Positions 1 through 5,490 of a stretch of DNA of 8,654 bases are shown here, one piece after another. Positions within the stretch are counted from its first letter, which is position 1. Every line of letters starts with the position of its first letter. Both the position numbers and the translations under genes were made by a program. The DNA is from Flavobacteriaceae bacterium (GTDB lineage Bacteria; Bacteroidota; Bacteroidia; Flavobacteriales; Flavobacteriaceae), in assembly GCA_016763715.1 (NCBI GenBank), contig JAESTG010000373.1:1-8654 (forward strand), given 5' to 3'. Under the pieces are notes generated by a model, which worked only from the letters and a program-made list of their open reading frames with translations, did no database searches and was not told the DNA's origin.

Positions 1-56
1 TCCTTATAAATCTTAATATCTTCTCCTTTTAGAATTTTATAGCGTTTGGATAAATT
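1..56 (-). pseudogene. Out-of-frame C-terminal remainder of the LytS-type kinase (partial, runs off window)
   Basis: In the -1 frame relative to the kinase at 56-1000, the minus strand reads NLSKRYKILKGEDIKIYK without a stop to the window edge. This matches the expected continuation of a LytS-type ATPase domain, in which G-L-x-N-L is followed by a K-R-Y-x-x-L-like helix. Adding one T to the coding-strand TTTT run gives M-G-F-L-N-L-S-K-R-Y, which restores a G-[LF]-x-N-L G2 box. The alignment to the family is from memory and the sequence is cut by the window, so the true 3' end is unknown. Confidence 0.75.
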
Positions 57-1000
57 TAAAAGCCCATTTCAGTACTTTCTTCCAAATTTGTTCTAGGTTT
101 TATTTCGTTTTCAACACTAATATAATTACGATCATTATAAATATTTACTATTAAAGGATTACTCTCTGAAATTTCGTTATGTTTTACAGTATTTTCAACC
201 AATAGTTGTAAGGAAAGCACTGGTATTACAACTGTGTTAGTATCCAGATTTAAATCATTTTTTAGTTCAAAACGATTACCATACCTAATATTAATTAGAT
301 ATACATAACTATTTAAAAATTCCAACTCTTCTGCTAAAGTGACTAAACCTTTTTCGCTACTTTGTAAAATATAGCGATACATAAAGGAAAGTTTATCCAC
401 AAAATCAGTAGCGTTTTCTGGATTATTCCGAATGACAGAATTTAAGGTGTTTAATGAATTAAATAAAAAATGTGGATTTACTTGGTTTTTTATCGCAACA
501 AGTTCACTTTTGGTTTTTTCTTGTTTAAGTTGTTCTTTTTCAATAGCATCATTTTTACTTTTAAGCTGTAATTTTACTATAAAAATTATTAATAGCAACG
601 CTATTAATACAATATACCACCCAAAAAGTTCCCCCGACTGTTCCAAATCTGGAACTTTCAACCCAAAAATTAATTCATATAGGTATGTAAATATATAATG
701 GTCAAAATGCAAAATAAAAATATTCCCCAATACAGTTGCTACAATTCTTGTCCATTTTTTTCTTCCTCTAGCAATAGAAGATTGGAGTATTTTGTCCAGC
801 CACACAATATTAAACTGCATAATAACCCAACAATGAAAAAACATAAAGACAAATCGAAATATCCAGTCAGAAACAGTAACTGTTGTAAACTCTGGGTTTG
901 AAATATTTCCAAAACCAAACAATTGTAACAGACGGTACGAGTGAATAAATAATGCAACTATACCTGCAATTAATAAAATTGTTGATTGTTTAATTTTCAT
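56..1000 (-). CDS. LytS/YehU-type sensor histidine kinase, frame broken before the end of the ATPase domain
   Basis: This is a membrane sensor histidine kinase of the His_kinase (LytS/YehU/AlgZ) family, which normally phosphorylates a LytTR-type response regulator. Hydrophobic segments at about residues 6-26, 45-66, 85-110 and 125-145 suggest four membrane passes. A charged linker (147-167) follows, then the family's phospho-acceptor box NQVNPHFLFNSLNTL with His177, and the ATPase N-box LQLLVENTVKH with Asn270. The frame ends at residue 314, just after STEMGF. That is where the glycine-rich G2 box (G-L-x-N) and some 30 further residues should follow. The missing sequence is present in the -1 frame (see 1-56). 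A one-base loss at the AAAA run at 58-61 explains it. As written, the protein lacks part of its ATP lid and is probably inactive. A partner regulator would be expected to the left, outside the window. The family call is firm; whether the frameshift is real is open. Confidence 0.88.
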   Translation of the reverse strand: MKIKQSTILLIAGIVALFIHSYRLLQLFGFGNISNPEFTTVTVSDWIFRFVFMFFHCWVIMQFNIVWLDKILQSSIARGRKKWTRIVATVLGNIFILHFDHYIFTYLYELIFGLKVPDLEQSGELFGWYIVLIALLLIIFIVKLQLKSKNDAIEKEQLKQEKTKSELVAIKNQVNPHFLFNSLNTLNSVIRNNPENATDFVDKLSFMYRYILQSSEKGLVTLAEELEFLNSYVYLINIRYGNRFELKNDLNLDTNTVVIPVLSLQLLVENTVKHNEISESNPLIVNIYNDRNYISVENEIKPRTNLEESTEMGF

Positions 1001-1159
1001 TTAAATACGCATAGTAGTGTTCTGTATACAATTAAGAAGTAAAGATATGTTTTTGAGATAATTATCTCTTTCGATACTATATATCTATTTAAAATGCATA
1101 AAATAGTGTTTGAATATGCACATGAAAGTATAAAACTACTCTATTAAAATCATACAATG

Positions 1160-1531
1160 CTAATGCTGATAGCAACGTCCACTAGTATTTTTTGTCTTAC
1201 GCTTGCACCTCGAACCAGATTTTGTGGTGCCTGTACACTGACTTACATTAGATTTTCTTTGTGGTGGTGGTCTATTTGATGTTTTTCTAGTCTCAGTAAG
1301 TTGAGACTTTTCTTCTGAATTTACTTTTGTACTTGGTTTACAAACTAGACATGCTTCATAACCAAATTTTATAGCGTCTTCCAAAGCAACCTCCTTTTTG
1401 GAATACTTTAAATAATGACAACTCTTCGTATGGTATTTTTTACCCGTTTTAGTGATACATACCGTTTGAGCTGCCACATGAGTAGTGAACCCAATTGAAA
1501 TCAGAATTAATAAAATTCGACACCATTTCAT
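1160..1531 (-). CDS. Secreted small Cys/His-motif protein with a DUF5763-like C-terminal module
   Basis: This 123-residue exported protein has two metal-site-like modules. The start chosen is the ATG at 1529-1531, four bases after the nuclease stop, because it puts the signal peptide (MKWCRILLILISIG...AAQ, residues 1-22) at the N terminus. A start at 1558 would add nine residues and overlap the nuclease gene. Module 1 (residues 25-66) has the pattern T-G-x-x-Y-H-x(3)-C...A-x(3)-G-Y-x-x-C-x-x-C, with H34, C38, C61 and C64 as likely metal ligands. Such modules often occur near Bacteroidota nucleases. A basic, proline-containing linker follows (67-97). Module 2 (98-123) reads C-T-G-T-T-K-S-G-x-R-C...G-x-C-x-x-H, with C99, C109, C120 and H123; this is the DUF5763-type signature. 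It is the last gene of the cassette. Zinc binding and an accessory role for the adjacent nuclease are inferences. Confidence 0.82.
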   Translation of the reverse strand: MKWCRILLILISIGFTTHVAAQTVCITKTGKKYHTKSCHYLKYSKKEVALEDAIKFGYEACLVCKPSTKVNSEEKSQLTETRKTSNRPPPQRKSNVSQCTGTTKSGSRCKRKTKNTSGRCYQH

Positions 1532-1535
1532 ACTA

Positions 1536-2015
1536 TTATTTCTTTGTCTTTTTATCACGCCAATCCCAAGGGGCTATGGGGTTTTTATCTCTCCATAATC
1601 CGAGCTTCATTAATCTTGCATTTTTCTGATACTCTTTTAAGAGTGTATCCTTTGAATATTTCACATAATCCCACGCCAAACCATTTTTCACCAATTGTTG
1701 ATTTAAGTTTATTGAATCACCATAAAAAACGATTGCAATATATCTTCGATAGCGATCAGACTTCAGTTTCTTTATCGTAATCATTTCACCAAAAATTGCA
1801 TCGGAAGTAAATTGTGTTGCTTTATCTGAATAGGGCTGCTTCTTTTCAGGGCAATCAATATTGGCCAACCTAACTTTTATAAGAACTGAATCTTTATCCA
1901 ATAATGTAAAAGTATCGCCATCTGTCACTCCAACCACCTTACCTTGGATTACTTGTCCAGAGGAATTGGAAATGCATAAAGCTGACAATAATAAGGTGGC
2001 TAATAAAAATTTCAT
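1536..2015 (-). CDS. Secreted thermonuclease-family (SNase-like) nuclease
   Basis: This is a calcium-dependent phosphodiesterase of the staphylococcal nuclease fold, expected to cut DNA or RNA outside the cytoplasm. The N terminus (MKFLLATLLLSALCISNSSG, residues 1-20) is a signal peptide. The core begins with V-I-x-G-K-V-V-G-V-x-D-G-D-T, giving metal-site acidic residues D32 and D34. The strand R-L-A-N-I-D-C-P-E supplies R49, D54 and E57, corresponding to Arg35, Asp40 and Glu43 of the S. aureus enzyme. D-R-Y-R-R-Y supplies R91, corresponding to Arg87. The L-N-x-x-L-V-x-x-G-L-A-W stretch and the terminal G-L-W-R family motif are present. All key catalytic residues are intact and 159 residues is normal for a minimal exported member. 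The stop lies 4 nt before the DUF5763-like gene and the start 21 nt after the preceding gene, so it is probably co-transcribed. Confidence 0.93.
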   Translation of the reverse strand: MKFLLATLLLSALCISNSSGQVIQGKVVGVTDGDTFTLLDKDSVLIKVRLANIDCPEKKQPYSDKATQFTSDAIFGEMITIKKLKSDRYRRYIAIVFYGDSINLNQQLVKNGLAWDYVKYSKDTLLKEYQKNARLMKLGLWRDKNPIAPWDWRDKKTKK

Positions 2016-2036
2016 CTTTATATGATTTGCTTGTTA

Positions 2037-2510
2037 CTATTTTAACTCCAATTTAATTAAATTTTTTATTGTCAAAGCTCCATCTAACTGAATACACGAT
2101 TGAATAGCAGCGTTCAAATCCTTCAGGATTTTTCTAAAAACTCTTTTAGTGTCTGCTTGTTTTTTGATTAATGGGATGGCTCCTAAGTAGGATTCAAAAG
2201 CCATTTCTTCTTCCGATTCAATTAATTGAGCCAACCCCTTATTTGCCAAAACCCAACCCAATGCATATTCGGCATTCGATTTATTACAATATTCAATGCA
2301 TTTTATATAGTCTCTCTTCTCAAATTGCGACCAACCTAAAGAGCCATATAATTCAGCCTTTTCTTGCTCTTTCGATTTTGGAATGGCAATTTTAGTTTCG
2401 GTAATCGCCACAACTTCTATACTTATGTTTACTGCATTCATGGAGCTAGGGTTTTTTAGACCTAAAAACACAGTTCCTGAAATTACATCATCAACTTTTA
2501 CTACAGCAGC
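2037..2510 (-). pseudogene. 3' half of a frame-split secreted helical/TPR-like protein
   Basis: This frame continues the protein encoded at 2501-2965. After the shift it reads A-A-V-V-K-V-D-D-V-I-S-G-T-V-F-L-G-L-K-N-P-S-S and stays open to 2037. An ORF finder starts it at the GTG at 2469-2471, but that codon is simply the V of G-T-V-F-L-G, and no credible independent start is visible. The first part (to about I-E-V-V-A-I) looks like the last strands of the upstream beta-rich domain. The remainder is helical, with a pair that resembles a TPR unit (A-E-L-Y-G-S-L-G-W-S-Q-F onward, then A-L-G-W-V-L-A-N-K-G-L-A). Joined at CCCAAAG, the two halves make one 309-residue protein. I do not know its function. 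Either it is a genuine frameshift mutation, a sequencing error or a programmed -1 frameshift. Confidence 0.8.
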
Positions 2511-2965
2511 TTTGGGTTCTCTACAGTACCTTCCATTGTGAAAGAATATACTCCACCATACAAATCTGCTTTGTCCATAAATTTATCAATATTGACCCTA
2601 TCACAAAGATATACATCAATGGACGCTACCCCATCCGGCACTTCAATTTCTGGAAGTACGCTTGATAATATCGTTGAAGAGTCTAAAAGTAAAGTTGATA
2701 GCTGAAGTGCTAGATTTAAATTTTTAGAACCATTTTCACCCTTGGTCGTCGTAAAACTATAATACCACTTTACCGTGTTTCTTGGTAAATCTACTTGAAT
2801 ATATGTTCTCGATTTACCGCCAAATTGAGATCTCATACCTCCATTAAGATAGACCTCTCTTTTCTCAATAAGTTGATGAGTTTCTCTTTTTATTTTGAAT
2901 TCTTGGGCGATTCCAAACTGGATCGAAAAAGAGATTAACATCCATAAAAAAAATGCAGGTTTCAT
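2501..2965 (-). CDS. 5' half of a frame-split secreted protein of unknown function
   Basis: This gives 154 residues with a clear signal peptide (MKPAFFLWMLISFSIQFGIAQ, cut after about residue 20) and then a beta-rich domain. Landmarks are an R-E-V-Y-L-N-G-G-x-R-x-x-F-G-G-K-S-R stretch (about 37-53), the strand V-D-L-P-R-N-T-V-K-W-Y-Y-S-F-T-T-T-K-G (about 58-76), and V-P-D-G-V-A-S-I-D-V-Y-L-C-D-R-x-N-I-D-K-F (about 109-129). It ends V-E-N-P-K-L-L-stop, and the last two residues are out of frame with the rest of the family-like sequence. Slipping back one base on C-CCA-AAG replaces them with A-A-V-V-K-V-D-D and fuses the product to the next frame. The pattern resembles a Bacteroidota secreted family I know only as hypothetical. 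The gene starts 3 nt after the HsdR_N-like gene, so co-expression is likely. Function unknown. Confidence 0.78.
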   Translation of the reverse strand: MKPAFFLWMLISFSIQFGIAQEFKIKRETHQLIEKREVYLNGGMRSQFGGKSRTYIQVDLPRNTVKWYYSFTTTKGENGSKNLNLALQLSTLLLDSSTILSSVLPEIEVPDGVASIDVYLCDRVNIDKFMDKADLYGGVYSFTMEGTVENPKLL

Positions 2966-2968
2966 AGT

Positions 2969-4021
2969 TTAAAGTTCATAATAATCAACCGTTGCAAGCA
3001 ACTGCTCTTCGAATTCATAAATATCATCTATTGTTTGAATAGACTCCTTGGTTTCGTTCTTGTTCTCGTCAAATATTCCCAAATACTTATTCCCGCCATT
3101 TAAGTGCAATCTGCACAATGGTTTTCTATTATTATCGTCCAACAGAATTCCAAAATATGATTGTGTATCACGATGGACTATTCGCTTAATATCGAGTTTC
3201 CGTCTTAAAATGGCAACAACAATCCTAAAACCATCTAACTCCTCTTCCGTAGTGAAAATCTTATTATCTTCCTCTATAACATCAACTATCTCATTTTGCT
3301 GTTTCTCCACCTCTTTGTTCAGAGCCGCATTCAAACGATTATTTACTTTTTCACTAACAGTTTGATTAAACGCATTATGAACCAGCCCCATAAACTCATC
3401 CATTACTTTTTCTGTGAGTCTTCCTGTGTACACTTTATTTGCAAACACTTTTGTAAATTCAAAAGACGGTGAGGTAAGCTCGTCCGAAATACACTTTTTA
3501 ATTTCCTTTGTATACTTCAAAGAACTAGCGTTGTTCACAATTTTATCGACATCAAAATTTGATTTATGAAATTTTGAAATCTCAAGTATCTCACTATCCC
3601 TAACCTTTGTAATATCAAAATCCAAAAATGGTTTTTCGTCCATTTTATTAGCATGCTCCAAATCTGTATAAAACTGATATTGAATTCCGTTGGTTAGCAA
3701 TGCGAATCGAGTTCGTGTTGCATGAAAATACCTAACGAGTTGTGAATTATGGTTATCTAAACTTTCTTTCCAATGTTTACACTCAACAATGAGAATAGGT
3801 GTGCCATCTTGAAAAATAGCATAGTCCACTTTTTCACCCTTTTTAAGCCCTATATCGGCTGTGAACTCTGGAACAACTTCAGTAGGATTAAATGAATCAT
3901 ACCCCAAGGCATTAATAAATGGCAAAACAAACGCATGTTTTGTAGACTCTTCGGTATCTATCTTATCCTTGAGTTGGTTAACTTTTTCAGCAATAGATTT
4001 AAGTTGATTTTGTAGTTCCAT
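2969..4021 (-). CDS. Stand-alone HsdR_N-type PD-(D/E)xK nuclease-domain protein
   Basis: This 350-residue cytoplasmic protein has an N-terminal nuclease domain of the type I restriction HsdR N-terminal (HSDR_N) type, without the helicase motor of a true HsdR. E25 sits in E-S-T-K-H-A-F-V-L-P-F-I-N-A-L-G-Y-D. The core active site is D66 (K-V-D-Y-A-I) and E80-C-K82 (I-L-I-V-E-C-K-H-W). The associated Q-x-x-x-Y motif is Q94-L-V-R-Y98. All nuclease residues look intact. The C-terminal half (about 175-350) is helical with a charged stretch near 225-255 and then a beta-rich segment (about 266-325). Such orphan proteins occur in prophages and defence-rich regions, where they are usually annotated as type I restriction or type IV-like endonucleases, but no helicase, methylase or specificity subunit lies here. 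The cassette neighbours are secreted or membrane proteins. The 3-nt junctions on both sides (TAA-ACT-ATG) indicate translation coupling or at least one transcript. Substrate is unknown. Confidence 0.88.
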   Translation of the reverse strand: MELQNQLKSIAEKVNQLKDKIDTEESTKHAFVLPFINALGYDSFNPTEVVPEFTADIGLKKGEKVDYAIFQDGTPILIVECKHWKESLDNHNSQLVRYFHATRTRFALLTNGIQYQFYTDLEHANKMDEKPFLDFDITKVRDSEILEISKFHKSNFDVDKIVNNASSLKYTKEIKKCISDELTSPSFEFTKVFANKVYTGRLTEKVMDEFMGLVHNAFNQTVSEKVNNRLNAALNKEVEKQQNEIVDVIEEDNKIFTTEEELDGFRIVVAILRRKLDIKRIVHRDTQSYFGILLDDNNRKPLCRLHLNGGNKYLGIFDENKNETKESIQTIDDIYEFEEQLLATVDYYEL

Positions 4022-4024
4022 AGT

Positions 4025-4702
4025 TTAATTTTCAATTATTGCTTCTTTAAATTTTCCAGATTCGTCATATAAACCCAAATTTCCATTTTTTTCAACGAGA
4101 CAGTATTCTCCATGTGCATTCTTGTAATCATATCTGGTCACTCCATTCATTTTAATTTCAGTCACATTTTCAATAAGTTCCCCTCCGTTACCAGCAAGTT
4201 CACTTTCGGCATAAACCGTCTTCATAAATAGAAGTCCATTCTCTCGCACTAAAAAAATCCTATTGGGCAACATTGCATCATTATCTTTCCAAATAGCTAA
4301 AATTTGACCTGTTACATGTTCCTTCAACAAGTTCTCTGAAGATTCACGTGTAGCTCCCAGTATCTTCGCTTCGAGCTCTGGTTTAAAATGTGTTATGGCC
4401 CAAGCTCCATTTTCTTTATTATGTTCTGGTAAATAATAGAATATCCAAATCTTGTCAAGGTTCTCCCTTTCTGATTTTAAGCCGATGGCGATTTGTTTCA
4501 ACTCTCCAATACTAATTTCTTCTTTTAATCTAATTTCAATATTGGATTTCTTAAATTGATTACTCACTTCTTCCCGTTCAATTGAAAAATCTATATTTTC
4601 TTGCATATTATTTGATTTCTCATTTCTATTATAGTTACAAGAGGTAAAGCAACAGAACCAGAAAACCTGAATTAGGATAAGAATGTATGTTCTCATTTTC
4701 AT
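4025..4702 (-). CDS. Hypothetical lipoprotein with W-A-x-T-x-F-x-P-E-L-E motif
   Basis: This 225-residue protein has a lipoprotein signal: a basic MKMR start, a hydrophobic stretch, and the lipobox F-T-S-C at Cys22, so it is probably anchored in a membrane facing the periplasm or outside. Residues 23-60 are polar and likely a linker. The central domain has I-W-I-F-Y-Y-L-P (about 85-92), then G-A-W-A-I-T-H-F-K-P-E-L-E-A-K-I-L-G-A-T (about 98-117). That resembles a motif recurring in unnamed Bacteroidota proteins, but I cannot attach a function to it. The C terminus has beta-like repeats (Y-D-Y-K-N-A-H-G-E-Y, then K-N-G-N-L-G-L-Y-D-E-S-G-K). It follows the broken small gene by 12 nt and precedes the HsdR_N-type gene by 3 nt. 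M3 could also be the start. It may be a lipid-anchored accessory of the cassette, which is inference. Confidence 0.75.
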   Translation of the reverse strand: MKMRTYILILIQVFWFCCFTSCNYNRNEKSNNMQENIDFSIEREEVSNQFKKSNIEIRLKEEISIGELKQIAIGLKSERENLDKIWIFYYLPEHNKENGAWAITHFKPELEAKILGATRESSENLLKEHVTGQILAIWKDNDAMLPNRIFLVRENGLLFMKTVYAESELAGNGGELIENVTEIKMNGVTRYDYKNAHGEYCLVEKNGNLGLYDESGKFKEAIIEN

Positions 4703-4714
4703 CTTTTTAGTAAT

Positions 4715-4921
4715 TCAAGAATCATAACATTTTTCACAACAAAATTTATGTCCATTAACTAACGAATAAAATTTATTTGATTCTCTAACTACACTCTCTT
4801 ATGAACCATACTCACCCAAACATTTTCTGCCCTCTGTCTTAGGTTACCATGGACATCCTTCCTTATAAACTTCGTGGTATCCATTACTGTCTTTCTTCCT
4901 ATTAACGCAGTACTTTCTCAT
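4715..4921 (-). pseudogene. Broken small Cys-rich gene with two in-frame TAA codons
   Basis: Translating the minus strand from the ATG at 4919-4921 in one unbroken frame gives 68 codons plus a TGA at 4715-4717, interrupted by TAA at codon 26 (4844-4846) and codon 41 (4799-4801). The first piece includes N-G-Y-H-E-V-Y-K-E-G-C-P-W. The middle piece reads P-K-T-E-G-R-K-C-L-G-E-Y-G-S. The last contains S-L-V-N-G-H-K-F-C-C-E-K-C-Y-D-S. This follows a small Bacteroidota/proteobacterial pattern as I remember it: N-G-D-H-E-V-H...C...L-P, then L-G-x-x-x-S-C, then N-G-C-x-x-C-x-x-C-H. The first stop falls where Leu is expected (TTA to TAA is one change) and the second where Cys is expected. The gene sits 15 nt after the TM2 gene and 12 nt before the lipoprotein, exactly in operon position. 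It was probably functional recently. Confidence 0.78.
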
Positions 4922-4936
4922 AATTTGTGCGTTTAA

Positions 4937-5230
4937 TTAATTCCCTCTTGCCGCAGTTATCATTGCCAGATTTCTTGCATGTGCCTCTTCTTTTTCTTTG
5001 GCTTCAATAGCAGAGATTTGACGACTAAGAAGCATATTATGATTGTTCACTTTGGTTGGAATATGAAACAAATCTACCAGACACCAAATACCCAATCCTC
5101 CAAGAGTAAGCCAATACAAAAACTGAAGCCCCCATTTACCTAAATAAGCATAATGACATCCCAAAAAGAACCAACACAAATAGGCTGTTCCAGAAGATTT
5201 CATTTGAGAAAGCAAGTAGTGTTTATTCAT
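4937..5230 (-). CDS. TM2-domain small membrane protein
   Basis: This is a 97-residue inner-membrane protein of the TM2 family. Residues 14-60 follow the TM2 pattern: an A-Y-L-x-W-F-F-L-G-x-H first helix, a short turn with Y-L-G-K-W-G, then L-x-Y-W-L-T-L-G-G-L-G-I-W-C-L-V-D-L-F as the second helix. A helical charged tail (I-E-A-K-E-K-E-E-A-H-A) follows and ends near residue 97. TM2 proteins have no single known biochemical role. In bacteria they are often adjacent to small zinc-ribbon or nuclease-type genes. The gene is the first of the middle cassette, with a 124-nt leader between its ATG and the upstream terminator, so its promoter should lie within 5231-5343. I did not find a convincing Bacteroidota -33/-7 pair there. 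Confidence 0.88.
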   Translation of the reverse strand: MNKHYLLSQMKSSGTAYLCWFFLGCHYAYLGKWGLQFLYWLTLGGLGIWCLVDLFHIPTKVNNHNMLLSRQISAIEAKEKEEAHARNLAMITAARGN

Positions 5231-5343
5231 AATTCATATCTTTTTAAATTCATTATTTAAATTTAAATCTATTAATAATCAACCCCTTACATTAATTCTT
5301 AAGGATTGAAATTTTAACAATTAACTTCCCAAACCTACCACCC

Positions 5344-5379
5344 AAAAACAACAATCCCTTACGGGTTACCGTAAGGGAT
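5344..5379 (-). terminator. Rho-independent terminator of the kinase-regulator operon
   Basis: The stretch 5354-5379 forms a perfect 11-bp stem (ATCCCTTACGG against CCGTAAGGGAT) around a four-base loop at 5365-5368. Reading the minus strand, the stem is followed by a T-rich tract (TGTTGTTTTT, 5353 down to 5344). It lies 112 nt past the regulator stop and before the TM2 gene, so it marks the border between the two operons. The layout fits an intrinsic terminator for minus-strand transcription. On the plus strand no comparable T tract follows directly. Confidence 0.75.
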
Positions 5380-5490
5380 CTGTTTCACCGTTTTTATTCT
5401 CCCCAGAATTTGGAAAACGGAGTAAAACCATTGCAATGCTACTACAAGCTTTGAGATATGTTTTACGGTTTCCCTTACCGAAGGTGTATT
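5380..5490 (-). other. GC-richer 3' untranslated segment with short inverted repeats
   Basis: Between the regulator stop and the terminator hairpin are several short palindromes. They are CGGTTTCCCTTACCG at 5466-5480, CATTGCAATG at 5429-5438, and repeats of the C-C-G/G-T-A-A-G-G-G word that also forms the terminator arms. No open reading frame is evident here. It may fold as a transcript 3' end or a small RNA processed from the operon. That is inference from pattern only. Confidence 0.35.

Noticed and set aside
56..62. Programmed frameshift at the LytS-type kinase break
   Set aside because: The zero-frame codons GGC-TTT-TAA do not fit a slippery heptamer (the slip would need CTT paired by the Phe tRNA), so mutation or error is more likely.
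432..901. Plus-strand open frames inside the LytS-type kinase
   Set aside because: They are antisense shadows of a clearly recognisable kinase and carry no motif or credible start.
1090..1120. TGCATA / TATGCA pair as a terminator for the cassette
   Set aside because: Only six AT-rich base pairs with a long loop and no T tract; too weak to call.
1532..1558. Upstream start for the DUF5763-like gene at 1558
   Set aside because: It would overlap the nuclease gene and push nine polar residues in front of the signal peptide; the ATG at 1529-1531 gives a standard leader.
1544..1780. Plus-strand open frame over the nuclease gene
   Set aside because: Antisense to the SNase core with conserved catalytic residues; the opposite frame has no recognisable features.
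3048..3365. Plus-strand open frame over the HsdR_N-type gene
   Set aside because: Low-complexity Ser/Leu/Phe-rich antisense product typical of shadow frames in AT-rich genes.
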